A stretch of 59,794 nt of DNA from CAIMMJ01 sp037131955 (GTDB lineage: Bacteria; Bacteroidota; Bacteroidia; UBA4408): NCBI GenBank assembly GCA_037131955.1, contig JBAXQC010000008.1, positions 1 through 59,794 of the forward strand. Direction: 5' to 3'. Each line of letters starts with the position of its first letter. Position 1 is the stretch's first letter. Made by a program: the position numbers and the translations under genes. Below are positions 1 to 9,448 of the stretch, piece by piece. The notes beneath the pieces were generated by a model. The model had not been told where the DNA came from, ran no database searches, and saw nothing but the letters and a program-made list of their open reading frames with translations.

Positions 1-2
1 TA

Positions 3-1925
3 AAACCCAGTAAATTAATTAAAGAAGTAGTAATTGAAGAAAAAATTAATTCACTTAAACGCTCAAACTACAATACCATAAACATTGAAAATATTGGTAG
101 TATAGAATTAAAAAAAGCAGCTTGTTGCAACTTAGCCGAAAGCTTCGAAACAAATAATTCCGTAGATATTGTTATGAGTGATGGTGTGTCTGGCGCTAAG
201 CAAGTATCTATGTTGGGATTAGACGGAATTTATACTCAAATTTCTGCCGAAAATATTCCATTAGTTAAGGGCTTAAATTCATCATTTGGATTGTCTTTAG
301 TGCCCGGAACTTGGATAAGTAGCATAGATATTTCCAAAGGAACTGGCAGTGTTGTAAATGGATTTGAAGGACTCTCGGGAATCATAAATGTTGAGTTTTT
401 AAAGCATGATAAATCTGATGTATTTTTCGCTAATGTTTATCAAAATTCATTGGGAAGAACAGAAGCTAATTTTCATTTAGCAAATAAAATCAACGAAAAA
501 ACTTCTACTATTTTATTTTTACATTACAACAATGTTTGGAAAAAAAACGATAACAATAATGACGATTTTATTGATGTTCCAATTGGAGAACAGCTAAATA
601 TATTTGATAAATGGAAATGGCAAAACAACAAATTCATGATTCAAGCAGGGGCAAAGGCTGTGTATGAAAATAAAAATGGAGGACAGCTTGCCTACAATAA
701 AAACAATGACAGATTTGGAAGTAAAATCTACGGAATTGAAATAACTAATAAACAAATTGAAGCATTCTCTAAAGCAGCTTTATTGTTTCCAAATAAACCA
801 TACAAGGGATTAGGTTGGATAAATAATATTAAATTGTTAGAACAAAATTTAGTTTTTGGAAACAAACAGTATTTTGGAAGTCAACAAAGTTTTTATTCCA
901 ATGTAATTTATCAAGATATTATTGGCGATACAAGAAAAAAATATAAAACAGGTGCTTCGTTTATTTCTGATTATTACAATCAAAACTATAACGACTCAAT
1001 TTTTAGAAGACAAGATTTAATTCCGGGAATTTTTGGTGAGTTTGAATTTGATAACATAGAAAAAATTTCTTTTAGCTTGGGCGCAAGAGCAGATTATTAC
1101 AACAAATTTGGTTTGTTTTACACGCCAAAGTTTAATTTTAGATATTCCATTTCTTCAAAAGATGTTGTAAGAATTACATTTGGTAAAGGCACAAGAATTG
1201 CAAATGTATTTATGGATAATACAGGCATTTTTGCCAATCAACGCCAAGTAAAAGTATTAGAAGATTTAAGACCAGAAAGTGGATATACTTATGGTTTATC
1301 TTATGCCAAAAACTTTAGTATTTCTGGTATTAAGTTCGATTACTATTTTGATTTGTTTAGAACACAATTTGTTAACCAAGTTGTATTAGACTATTTTGAA
1401 AAATATGACAGAGTCTATGTCTATAATTTAAAGGGTTCTTCCTATTCAAATACCTTTCAAACAGAAATCCAAGCGAACATCTCCAAAAATTTTGAAGCAC
1501 GTTTTGGTTATAAATTTTATGACATAAAAACTGATTATTTATCTGGTGCTTATGCAAAACCTATGGTTTCTAGAAATAGATTTTTATTAAATTTAGCCTA
1601 TAAAACAAGATTTGAGAAATGGAAGTTTGATTTTACAACCCGATATTTAGGTAAAGCCCGAATGCCAGTAGGAGAAAATCATTTGGACAGTTTATACCAT
1701 TACGAAAACTTTTCTCAAGGTTTCTTTGTTCTGAATTCTCAAGTAACTAAAAAGTTTAAATTTTTTGACGTGTATTTAGGCGGGGAAAATTTGTTAAATT
1801 ATATTCAATCAGATGCAATTGTTTCTAACGAAAAACCGTTCTCAGATATTTTTGATGCAACAATGGTTTGGGGACCCACTGCCGGAAGAGTAATTTATAC
1901 AGGTTTTAGGTACTCAATAAAATAA
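3..1925 (+). CDS. TonB-dependent receptor, 5' end outside the window
   Basis: This is the C-terminal part of an outer-membrane TonB-dependent transporter. The frame is open from the window edge, so the signal peptide and any carboxypeptidase-like N-terminal domain lie upstream. The first ~130 visible residues look like the plug: a stretch with GVSGAKQVSMLGLDGIYTQI, then a conserved-type WISSIDISKGTGSVVNG and a SGIINVEF strand. The rest is a long run of alternating aromatic/polar beta strands ending in GFRYSIK, as expected for the barrel and its last strand. An internal ATG at 174 lies inside the plug and is not a true start. The substrate cannot be told from sequence. It is followed after 16 bases by a small conserved gene. 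Confidence 0.88.
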   Translation, partial: KPSKLIKEVVIEEKINSLKRSNYNTINIENIGSIELKKAACCNLAESFETNNSVDIVMSDGVSGAKQVSMLGLDGIYTQISAENIPLVKGLNSSFGLSLVPGTWISSIDISKGTGSVVNGFEGLSGIINVEFLKHDKSDVFFANVYQNSLGRTEANFHLANKINEKTSTILFLHYNNVWKKNDNNNDDFIDVPIGEQLNIFDKWKWQNNKFMIQAGAKAVYENKNGGQLAYNKNNDRFGSKIYGIEITNKQIEAFSKAALLFPNKPYKGLGWINNIKLLEQNLVFGNKQYFGSQQSFYSNVIYQDIIGDTRKKYKTGASFISDYYNQNYNDSIFRRQDLIPGIFGEFEFDNIEKISFSLGARADYYNKFGLFYTPKFNFRYSISSKDVVRITFGKGTRIANVFMDNTGIFANQRQVKVLEDLRPESGYTYGLSYAKNFSISGIKFDYYFDLFRTQFVNQVVLDYFEKYDRVYVYNLKGSSYSNTFQTEIQANISKNFEARFGYKFYDIKTDYLSGAYAKPMVSRNRFLLNLAYKTRFEKWKFDFTTRYLGKARMPVGENHLDSLYHYENFSQGFFVLNSQVTKKFKFFDVYLGGENLLNYIQSDAIVSNEKPFSDIFDATMVWGPTAGRVIYTGFRYSIK

Positions 1926-1941
1926 AAAATAATTTATTACA

Positions 1942-2343
1942 GTGGAAAATTTAAATGATTCAACAGAATTAAACGACAACAAACTACTTGCTCTTCGTCC
2001 AACCTTGGCGTTAGAAATTAATTTTAGCAACGACACAGAAAAATTTCAGAATATAAGCCTCCGCCCAATTTTAAAATTTTTGCACAATACCTTATTGCAG
2101 TTGTTTAATGAAGAATGCAACTATAAAAACTTGAATCCGATTGCCATCAATGAAATGGAAACAAGGGAATGGTTAAAACTAAAATTTTCAAAAAATTTAG
2201 AGTTCAGAAATACCGTCTCAGGAATGGTAATCTCCCTATTAACCCAAAGAGAACTTAAAATATATTTTCAATACAAGAACGAATTCAACCGCAGAATTTT
2301 CACAATGGCATTAGAGAGAATTGCAAGTGCTATTCACTCTTAA
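1942..2343 (+). CDS. Small conserved Bacteroidota protein of unknown function
   Basis: A 133-residue soluble protein beginning at GTG 16 bases after the TonB receptor, so probably cotranscribed with it. It has no signal peptide and no metal-binding motif. The pattern LRPTLALEI, then FQNISLRPILKF and a C-terminal NRRIFTMALERI resembles a family common in flavobacteria. From memory, that family often carries the label glyoxalase without showing a glyoxalase fold. I do not assign an activity. The stop overlaps the stop of the convergent dnaB gene by four bases, so there is no room for an intergenic terminator. Confidence 0.7.
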   Translation: MENLNDSTELNDNKLLALRPTLALEINFSNDTEKFQNISLRPILKFLHNTLLQLFNEECNYKNLNPIAINEMETREWLKLKFSKNLEFRNTVSGMVISLLTQRELKIYFQYKNEFNRRIFTMALERIASAIHS

Positions 2344-3878
2344 AAAGCATCGTCAGAAGGTGGACTATCGTTTATTTTAGATGAAATAGTAATGGATGGA
2401 GGATTATTAAAATCATAATTTGGCTTTAGCGGGAAGCCACTGTTGCCGTCGTCATTGTAGGACTGGTTATCATAATCTTGAAATTTTGCTAAGTGTGCAA
2501 CAAACTTCAATTTTACATCTTTCAATGATCCATTTCTGTGTTTTGCAATAATTAATTCTGCCATTCCTTCTGTAGAATTTCCCTGCTCATCTTGATACAA
2601 CTGATAATATTCCGGACGATATATAAACAATACCATGTCGGCATCCTGCTCAATTGCACCCGATTCCCTCAAATCAGAAAGTTGAGGCCTTTTGTTGCCA
2701 CCTCTGGTTTCAACGGCTCTGCTCAACTGCGAAAGAGCAATTATTGGAATGTCTAATTCTTTGGCTATAGATTTTAATGAACGAGAAATTGAACTTATTT
2801 CCTGCTCTCTGTTTCCTTTTCCCTCGCCGCCTGCAGTCATCAATTGCAAGTAATCTATCACAACCATTTGAATGTCGTGCTGAGCTTTTAATCTTCTGCA
2901 CTTTGCCCTCAATTCAAAAATATTTAATGCAGGAGTATCGTCAATAAACATTGGCGCTGCAGTAAGTTTAGAAATTTGAGAATTTAATTGTTGCCATTCA
3001 TGTGCTTTTAAATCTCCTTTTCTAAGTTTATCGGCCGGAAATTCCGTTTCACTGGAGATTAACCTGTTTACCAACTGCACCGAACTCATCTCTAAAGAAA
3101 AAACAGCAATTGGCTTATTAAACTCTACAGCAATGTTTCTGGCTAAAGACAGCACAAATGCAGTTTTACCCATACCCGGACGTGCCGCTAATACTATTAA
3201 ATCAGATTTTTGCCAACCATTTGTAACCCTATCTAATTCTGTAAAACCTGATGGCACACCACTTAAGCCATCTTTTTGGGTCATGGCTGTTTCTATTTGT
3301 TTAATTGCCTGACTTACCAAGGTGGACATTGAATCGTAATTTTTACGAATATTACTCTCTGCAATGGCAAACAAATTACTTTCTGCAGTATCTAACAATT
3401 CAAAAACATCGGAGGTATCTTCGTAAGCATTTTTTACGGTTTCTGCAGAGATTCGTATTAATTCTCTTTGTATAAATTTTTGAGAAACAATTCTAGCATG
3501 GTATTCTGCGTTTGCTGCAGAACCAACTCTATTAGTAAGTTGGGTTATATAATAAGCACCACCTACAATTTCTAACATTCCATCTTTTCGGAGTTGACTG
3601 GTTACGGTAAGCAAATCTATGGGTTCGGTAGCTTGAAAAAGTGTCATCATTGCCCTAAAAATATGCTGATGTCCTTCTTTGTAAAAACTTTCTGGCTTTA
3701 AAACATCGATAACGGCATTCACTGCATTTTTCTCCAGCATCATTGCACCAAGCACAGCTTCTTCCATATCAATTGCTTGAGGTGGAATTTTACCAAACTC
3801 GTTTGACATAAAAGAGATATCCCCTTTTTTTACTCTGTTTTTATTAAATTTTCCTTGACTGCTTTCAATAATATTCAT
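2340..3878 (-). CDS. dnaB: Replicative DNA helicase DnaB
   Basis: Hexameric 5'-3' helicase that unwinds DNA at the replication fork. The N-terminal DnaB domain (about residues 30-130) begins PPQAIDMEEAVLGAMM. The RecA-like domain has Walker A ARPGMGKTAF, Walker B MVVIDYLQLM and the sensor region ALSQLSRAVETRGGNKRP followed by DLRESGAIEQDADMV. At 512 residues it is normal length. The first Met at 3878 gives a 23-residue lead; a second Met at 3809 (MSNEFGKIPPQ) is an alternative start. A TAATTTTG element read on minus at 3893-3900 is a possible -7 box and favours the longer form. No intein is visible. Confidence 0.96.
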   Translation of the reverse strand: MNIIESSQGKFNKNRVKKGDISFMSNEFGKIPPQAIDMEEAVLGAMMLEKNAVNAVIDVLKPESFYKEGHQHIFRAMMTLFQATEPIDLLTVTSQLRKDGMLEIVGGAYYITQLTNRVGSAANAEYHARIVSQKFIQRELIRISAETVKNAYEDTSDVFELLDTAESNLFAIAESNIRKNYDSMSTLVSQAIKQIETAMTQKDGLSGVPSGFTELDRVTNGWQKSDLIVLAARPGMGKTAFVLSLARNIAVEFNKPIAVFSLEMSSVQLVNRLISSETEFPADKLRKGDLKAHEWQQLNSQISKLTAAPMFIDDTPALNIFELRAKCRRLKAQHDIQMVVIDYLQLMTAGGEGKGNREQEISSISRSLKSIAKELDIPIIALSQLSRAVETRGGNKRPQLSDLRESGAIEQDADMVLFIYRPEYYQLYQDEQGNSTEGMAELIIAKHRNGSLKDVKLKFVAHLAKFQDYDNQSYNDDGNSGFPLKPNYDFNNPPSITISSKINDSPPSDDAF

Positions 3879-4054
3879 TTAACAAAATTAGCTTGATTTA
3901 AAGGAATTATTTAATTTGTGAATATCTTTTTTTGAGTTCTAATTTTTAGGCACTTAGCCGATTTTTACTATTTATTTTGTAGTTTAATCAAGCAGTCAAA
4001 ATAAACTTAACTAACTAAATTACTCATATCTCTTAAAATTCCCTAAATGAGATT

Positions 4055-4062
4055 TACCTTTG
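4055..4062 (+). promoter_or_regulatory. Candidate -7 promoter element for porX
   Basis: TACCTTTG matches the Bacteroidota TAnnTTTG -7 consensus and lies 43 bases before the porX ATG. No convincing TTTG -33 box is seen at the expected spacing. Confidence 0.5.
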
Positions 4063-4104
4063 CAATAATAAACGATTTATTCGTTTAAAAACAAAAATTA
4101 CACA

Positions 4105-5655
4105 ATGGAAAAAACAATTTTATGGGCCGACGATGAAATGGATTTGCTAAAAGCTCATCTTCATTTTTTAAAAGAAAAAGGATACCATGTAATTACTGCT
4201 ACCAATGGCTCTGATGCACTGGATATTATAAAAACCAAAGACGTAGACTTAGTTTTGTTAGATGAAAACATGCCCGGCTTTTCTGGGCTAGAAACACTAA
4301 CAAAAATTAAACAAATTAAACCCGATTTGCCCGTGGTAATGATCACCAAAAGCGAAGAGGAATCCATCATGGAAGATGCTATTGGTTCTAAAATTTCCGA
4401 CTATTTGCTAAAACCTGTTAACCCCAAACAAATTTTGTTGTCCATCAAAAAAAACCTGGATAACAAAAGATTAATTAGCGAAAAAACAACCACAAATTAC
4501 CAACAAGAATTCAGGCAGTTGGGAATGACATTAGGCGAAAATTTAAATGTTGAGCAATGGAAGGAACTGTATCAAAAATTAATTTTTTGGGAATTAGAAT
4601 TAGAAAAATCTCAAGATGAAAGTATGTTTGAGATTCTTACCATGCAAAAAAACGAAGCTAATACCTTGTTCTTTAAATTTATCGAAAGAAATTACATCAA
4701 TTGGGTAGGTGGCAAAGACATTCATGCACCTGTAATGTCTCATACATTATTTAAAAATAAAGTAGCTCCTATTCTCGAAGAGAACGAGTCAGTGTACTTT
4801 GTTTTGATTGACAATTTAAGGTACGATCAATGGAAAACAATAAGCACACTTACCAATGAATTGTTTAAAATAGAATCAGAAGAAATGTATTATTCCATTT
4901 TGCCCACTGCAACCCAATACGCCAGAAACTCATTGTTTGCAGGCTTAATGCCAAGCGAAATAGAAAAAAAATATCCAAAGTTGTGGGTTGGCGAAGAAGA
5001 CGAGGAAGGAAAAAATTTGCACGAAGAAGAATTGTTGGTAGAAAATTTGCGGAGGATGGGTAAAAATTATAAAGTTTCCTACAACAAAATTACCAACCAC
5101 AATGCAGGTAAAAAACTTTCCGAAAATTTATCAAACCTAAACGGAAATAAGCTGAACGTTATAGTGTATAATTTTGTTGATATGCTCTCTCATGCTAGAA
5201 CAGAAATGGAAATAATTAGAGAATTAGCTGACAACGAAGCGGCTTATCGCTCTATCACAAAAAGTTGGTTTGAGCATTCTCCATTGTATGATATTTTAAA
5301 GGAACTTGCTCACAAAAAAGCCAAAGTAATTATAACAACCGACCACGGAACAATTCATGTAAAAGAGCCTAGTAGAGTAGTTGGCGATAAAAATACCAAC
5401 AGCAACTTAAGGTATAAAACAGGTAGAAGTTTAGAATTTATTAAGAAGGATGTTTTTGAAGTAAAAAACCCGGCTGATGCATTTCTGCCAAAACAAAATA
5501 TTAGCTCCAGTTATATTTTTGCTAAGGAAGATATGTTTTTTGCTTATCCTAACAATTATAACCACTATGTTAGCTATTACAAAAACACCTTTCAGCATGG
5601 CGGTATATCTTTGGAAGAGGTTTTAATTCCATTTATAGTTCTTTCTCCAAAATAA
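4105..5655 (+). CDS. porX: PorX-type response regulator with PglZ-like domain
   Basis: T9SS regulator and two-component response protein. Residues 1-120 are a CheY-like receiver with acidic pair D9/D10, phosphoacceptor D53 in LVLLDENMPG, a T in MITKSEEES and K in LLKPVN. The rest is the long alkaline-phosphatase-fold PglZ-type domain, with YFVLIDNLRYDQW, NSLFAGLMPSEI, VDMLSHARTEME and ITTDHGTIHV supplying metal-binding Asp and His residues. The 516-residue length matches PorX. In known species PorX works with the histidine kinase PorY and the sigma factor SigP to control T9SS genes; neither partner is seen here. The three T9SS-sorted proteins in this window are possible cargo of that machine. 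tsaE follows closely. Confidence 0.9.
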   Translation: MEKTILWADDEMDLLKAHLHFLKEKGYHVITATNGSDALDIIKTKDVDLVLLDENMPGFSGLETLTKIKQIKPDLPVVMITKSEEESIMEDAIGSKISDYLLKPVNPKQILLSIKKNLDNKRLISEKTTTNYQQEFRQLGMTLGENLNVEQWKELYQKLIFWELELEKSQDESMFEILTMQKNEANTLFFKFIERNYINWVGGKDIHAPVMSHTLFKNKVAPILEENESVYFVLIDNLRYDQWKTISTLTNELFKIESEEMYYSILPTATQYARNSLFAGLMPSEIEKKYPKLWVGEEDEEGKNLHEEELLVENLRRMGKNYKVSYNKITNHNAGKKLSENLSNLNGNKLNVIVYNFVDMLSHARTEMEIIRELADNEAAYRSITKSWFEHSPLYDILKELAHKKAKVIITTDHGTIHVKEPSRVVGDKNTNSNLRYKTGRSLEFIKKDVFEVKNPADAFLPKQNISSSYIFAKEDMFFAYPNNYNHYVSYYKNTFQHGGISLEEVLIPFIVLSPK

Positions 5656-5664
5656 ATAGGTTTG

Positions 5665-6093
5665 ATGTTGGATATAAATTATACTTCACTAGCTGATTTA
5701 CCAAAAGTTGCTAAAGAAATTTGCAGCTATTATCCTACTCAAAAAATAGTTTGTTTTATTGGTGAAATGGGTGCTGGAAAAACTACTCTCATTAAAGAGA
5801 TATGTAAGTTTTTAGGGGTTGCCCAAAACAGCTCTAGCCCAACATATTCTATTGTTAATGAATATTTAGATGGCAATGGAAATACAATTTATCATTTTGA
5901 TTTGTACAGAATAAAAAGTACTAAAGAACTTTTTGATATTGGGTTTGATGACTATTTATTTTCTGGAAATTTGTGCTTGATAGAATGGCCTCAGATTGCA
6001 ACGCAATACATAGATGAATATTTAGAAGTTTCTATAGATAAAATTGATGATGCAACAAGAAAAATCAGCTTGCAATTAAAAAAAATAAATTAG
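5665..6093 (+). CDS. tsaE: tRNA threonylcarbamoyladenosine biosynthesis ATPase TsaE
   Basis: P-loop ATPase needed with TsaB and TsaD to make the universal t6A37 tRNA modification. It shows Walker A GEMGAGKTTLIKEI near residue 33, the family motif SSPTYSIVNEY, then HFDLYRI and CLIEWPQ. At 142 residues it is the usual size. I chose ATG 5665; a TTG immediately before it (5662) is less likely. It starts 9 bases after porX and is probably read with it. Confidence 0.93.
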   Translation: MLDINYTSLADLPKVAKEICSYYPTQKIVCFIGEMGAGKTTLIKEICKFLGVAQNSSSPTYSIVNEYLDGNGNTIYHFDLYRIKSTKELFDIGFDDYLFSGNLCLIEWPQIATQYIDEYLEVSIDKIDDATRKISLQLKKIN

Positions 6094-6226
6094 TTCAAGT
6101 TCATTTTACTTAAGTAGAGCAACTATTTTTAAAAACGTACTATTTTAACAGTTAATGTTTTATAATCTCTAAAAAAATTTCCTTTAGAACTTTCCAAAAA
6201 ATTGTATTTTGCGGTTTATAATCAAT

Positions 6227-6661
6227 ATGCAAGTTAAAGTCATAAATAATTCAAAATATCCTTTGCCAGAATATGCTACTTTGCAGAGTGCTGGAATGGA
6301 TTTAAGGGCAAATATAAGTGAAAGTATTTCTTTAAAATCACTGTGTAGAGAACTAATATCTACTGGTATTTTTATTGAATTGCCCAAAGGTTATGAGGCA
6401 CAAATAAGACCAAGAAGTGGCTTGGCGTTTAAGAATGGCGTTACTGTGCTTAATAGCCCTGGAACAATTGATGCCGATTACAGAGGCGAAATTAAGGTGT
6501 TGCTCACTAATCTATCACCCAACGAATTTATAATAGAACCAGGTGAAAGAATTGCACAAATTATATTTTCTAAACATGAAACAATTTCTTGGCAAGAAGT
6601 TGAGGAATTAAATGATACAACAAGAGGAGCCGGAGGCTTTGGACACACAGGAATAAAATAA
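6227..6661 (+). CDS. dut: dUTP diphosphatase
   Basis: Homotrimeric dUTPase that turns dUTP into dUMP and pyrophosphate, protecting DNA from uracil and feeding dTMP synthesis. All five family motifs are visible: SAGMDLRA, RPRSGLA, GTIDADYRGEI, ERIAQIIF and the C-terminal RGAGGFGHTG, whose Phe stacks on the uracil. ATG 6227 gives 144 residues, the normal length; a TTG at 6209 would add six residues. It is the first gene of a run continuing through the sugar nucleotidyltransferase 16 bases downstream. Confidence 0.95.
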   Translation: MQVKVINNSKYPLPEYATLQSAGMDLRANISESISLKSLCRELISTGIFIELPKGYEAQIRPRSGLAFKNGVTVLNSPGTIDADYRGEIKVLLTNLSPNEFIIEPGERIAQIIFSKHETISWQEVEELNDTTRGAGGFGHTGIK

Positions 6662-6677
6662 ATTAAAAACGTAAAGA

Positions 6678-7685
6678 ATGAAATTAATAATACCAATGGC
6701 AGGTATGGGCAAAAGAATGAGACCTCATACTTTAACTGTACCTAAACCGCTTATACACCTTGCCGGTAAACCAATTGTTCAGAGATTAGTAGAAGACATT
6801 GCTGCAGTGGTTGACGAAAAAATTGATGAAATTGCTTTTGTAGTTGGTCGTTTTGGAGGAGAAGTAGAGGAAAATCTTTTGTCTATTGCAGACTCTTTGG
6901 GAGCCAAAGGAAAAATTTGTTACCAAGATTTACCACTTGGAACTGCTCATGCCATTTTATGTGCAGAAGAAACTTTAACAGGAAAAGTTATTGTTGCATT
7001 TGCTGACACATTGTTCAAAGCTGATTTTAAATTTGATCAAGAAAACGATGGAATAATTTGGGTCCAAAAAATTCAAGATCCAAGAGCCTTTGGTGTAGTA
7101 AAAGTTAATGCTGATAACGTAATTACAGATTTTGTTGAAAAACCTCAGGAATTTGTTTCTGACTTAGCCATTATTGGAATTTACTTCTTTAAAGATGGCG
7201 ATAATCTAAAAAAAGAATTAAGGTATTTAATCGACAACAACATCAAAGAAAAAGGTGAGTTTCAATTGACTAATGCTTTGGAAAATATGAAAAGTAAAGG
7301 CATTAAATTTTCACCAGGTCAGATTTCCGAATGGTTAGATTGTGGAAACAAAGATGCAACTGTTTATACCAACCAAAGAATCTTAGAATTTAAATCTAAA
7401 TCAGAAAAGTTGGTGAATGAGTCTGCTGTTATAGAAAATTCTGTTATTGTGCCTCCTTGTTATATAGGTGCTGGAGTTAAAATAATAAATTCAGTTGTAG
7501 GCCCTTACGCTTCTGTAGGAGTAAAAACTGTAATTAAAAACTCTATCGTTTCTAATTCAATCATACAGGCACATTCTAAAATTAGTAATTCTAATCTCGC
7601 AAATTCTATGGTTGGAAACAACGCAGAACTAGAAGGTAGAATACTTGATTTAAGTATTGGTGATTTTAACTCTATTAAACAATGA
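6678..7685 (+). CDS. Sugar-phosphate nucleotidyltransferase with left-handed beta-helix tail
   Basis: Probably transfers a nucleotidyl group to a sugar 1-phosphate to make an NDP-sugar for surface glycans. The N-terminal nucleotidyltransferase domain starts IIPMAGMGKRMRPHT with PKPLIHLAGKPI. DLPLGTAHAILCAEE and a metal-site-like VAFADTLF follow. The last ~90 residues contain hexapeptide-like repeats (VIENSVIVPPCYIGAGVKI and on), typical of a left-handed beta-helix. The nucleotide and sugar cannot be fixed from sequence; glucose-1-phosphate thymidylyltransferase-like is the closest label. Its stop overlaps the next start (ATGA at 7682), indicating translational coupling to the lipoprotein genes. 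Confidence 0.88.
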   Translation: MKLIIPMAGMGKRMRPHTLTVPKPLIHLAGKPIVQRLVEDIAAVVDEKIDEIAFVVGRFGGEVEENLLSIADSLGAKGKICYQDLPLGTAHAILCAEETLTGKVIVAFADTLFKADFKFDQENDGIIWVQKIQDPRAFGVVKVNADNVITDFVEKPQEFVSDLAIIGIYFFKDGDNLKKELRYLIDNNIKEKGEFQLTNALENMKSKGIKFSPGQISEWLDCGNKDATVYTNQRILEFKSKSEKLVNESAVIENSVIVPPCYIGAGVKIINSVVGPYASVGVKTVIKNSIVSNSIIQAHSKISNSNLANSMVGNNAELEGRILDLSIGDFNSIKQ

Positions 7686-9445
7686 CTTTTTTAATTAAAA
7701 GGTTTTCTCTCTGTTGCAGTATTGTTTTACTGTTGTTTATATACTCGTGTAGTGGAAGTAAAAAAACTTCAAGTGCAAAGAGTTCTAAAAATAAAGAAAA
7801 CAATGGCTTTGCTTCTGAAAAAGAAAGATTAGAATTTGATTTCTACTTCTACAATGGAGTTAAAGAAAAGGCATTAGATAATATTCAGGAGGCAACAAAA
7901 AACTTTAGAAAGTGTGTAGAAATTTCACCTTCTAATCCCGCTGCCAATTATGAATTTGGACTTTGTCTTTTTAAACTAGGTGATATTAAGAATGCTGAAA
8001 TATTTGCCAAACAAGCAGCTAAAATAAACCCAGAAAATGAATGGTATCAAATGTTTTATGCTCAAGCTTTAGCTGCTTCAAAAAAATTTAAAGAAGCTTC
8101 TAAAGTATTTGAAAATCTGTACAAAAAGAATCCTGATAATTTAGAAAATATCGAAAATTGGATAACTACATTAATTTACATTCCCAACTACAAAGCTGTA
8201 CTTAATGTGTATGATATCCTCGAAAAAAAAATCGGTTTAAATGAAGGAATTGTTAGGCAGAAAATTAGAATTTACAATGCCCAAAATCAATTTTCAAAAT
8301 CAGAGAGTGAGGTAAAAAGATTAATAGCTACCGAACCATTAAATGTAAATTTCCAAATTTTATTGGGCGATTTGTATCTAGAAAACAACATGGACGATAA
8401 GGCATTACTTACATTTAAACAATGTATTGCTTTGGAACCTAATAATCCTTATCCGCACTTAGCACTAGCAGATTATTACAGAAAAAACAAAAACAACTCA
8501 GAGTATTATGCCGAAACAAAAAAGGCATTTGTAAGTGATGAACTAGATGCAGACACCAAAATAAAAATTATTGCTCCATTTTATAATTTGTCTAAAGACA
8601 ATAAAGAACAAAAAGATTTTGTTCATGAACTTTTAGACCTATTTATTCAAACAAATCCAAAAGAAGCAAGAGCTTATGCTATAAAGGGAGATTTTTTATT
8701 GCAAGAAGAAAAGTTGGAAGAGGCAAGAGAACAATACAAATTAGCGCTGAACATCGACAAAAATAAATACTCAGTTTGGAATCAATTAATGCTTATAGAT
8801 TCTCAGTTGAACGATAATAGCCAACTTGACAAAGATTCTAAACAAGCCATAGAACTTTTTCCAAATGAACCTGCCCCTTACTTACTAAATGGAATTGCCA
8901 ACTATCAATTAAAAAATTACAAGCAAACTATTAGCATACTTATCAAAGGAATTGATTTTGTTGTGCAAAACAACGCTATGCTTGCACAATTTAATGCCAA
9001 CCTTGGCGATGCATATCAAAACGAAAAACAGTTTTCGAGGTCAGATTCTTGTTACGAAAAAGCATTGCAAATTAATCCAAATGACACTTACGTTTTAAAC
9101 AATTACGCTTATTTTTTATCACTAAGAAATATAAATCTTGATAAAGCCGAAGCAATGTCAAAAAAATCGAACGAACTTTCAAAAGCAAACTCTAGCTACC
9201 TCGATACATATGCTTGGATTTTGTTTGCACAAAAAAAATACTCTGACGCTAAAATTTGGATGGAAAAAGCTTTAGCAGTTGATGGAAATAAGAGTCCAGT
9301 TTTATTAGAGCACTATGGCGATATTTTGTATCAATTAGACATGAAAGATTTGTCAATGGAATATTGGATAAAAGCAAAGAACGCTGGTCCAGGAGCATCA
9401 GAATTTTTAGATAAGAAAATACAGGAAAAAAGATTAATCGAATAA
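7682..9445 (+). CDS. TPR-repeat lipoprotein
   Basis: A 587-residue protein with a lipoprotein signal: hydrophobic CCSIVLLLFIY, then lipobox Cys at residue 23 (YSCSGSKK). The rest is a superhelix of tetratricopeptide repeats from about residue 50 to the C terminus, such as NPAANYEFGLCLFKLGDI, NDTYVLNNYAYFLSLRNI and SSYLDTYAWILFAQKKY. It probably acts as a periplasmic or outer-membrane scaffold. It overlaps the nucleotidyltransferase by four bases and precedes a DUF4292 lipoprotein by three, so the three products are likely coexpressed in envelope assembly. No enzymatic motif was found. Confidence 0.88.
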   Translation: MTFLIKRFSLCCSIVLLLFIYSCSGSKKTSSAKSSKNKENNGFASEKERLEFDFYFYNGVKEKALDNIQEATKNFRKCVEISPSNPAANYEFGLCLFKLGDIKNAEIFAKQAAKINPENEWYQMFYAQALAASKKFKEASKVFENLYKKNPDNLENIENWITTLIYIPNYKAVLNVYDILEKKIGLNEGIVRQKIRIYNAQNQFSKSESEVKRLIATEPLNVNFQILLGDLYLENNMDDKALLTFKQCIALEPNNPYPHLALADYYRKNKNNSEYYAETKKAFVSDELDADTKIKIIAPFYNLSKDNKEQKDFVHELLDLFIQTNPKEARAYAIKGDFLLQEEKLEEAREQYKLALNIDKNKYSVWNQLMLIDSQLNDNSQLDKDSKQAIELFPNEPAPYLLNGIANYQLKNYKQTISILIKGIDFVVQNNAMLAQFNANLGDAYQNEKQFSRSDSCYEKALQINPNDTYVLNNYAYFLSLRNINLDKAEAMSKKSNELSKANSSYLDTYAWILFAQKKYSDAKIWMEKALAVDGNKSPVLLEHYGDILYQLDMKDLSMEYWIKAKNAGPGASEFLDKKIQEKRLIE

Positions 9446-9448
9446 ATT

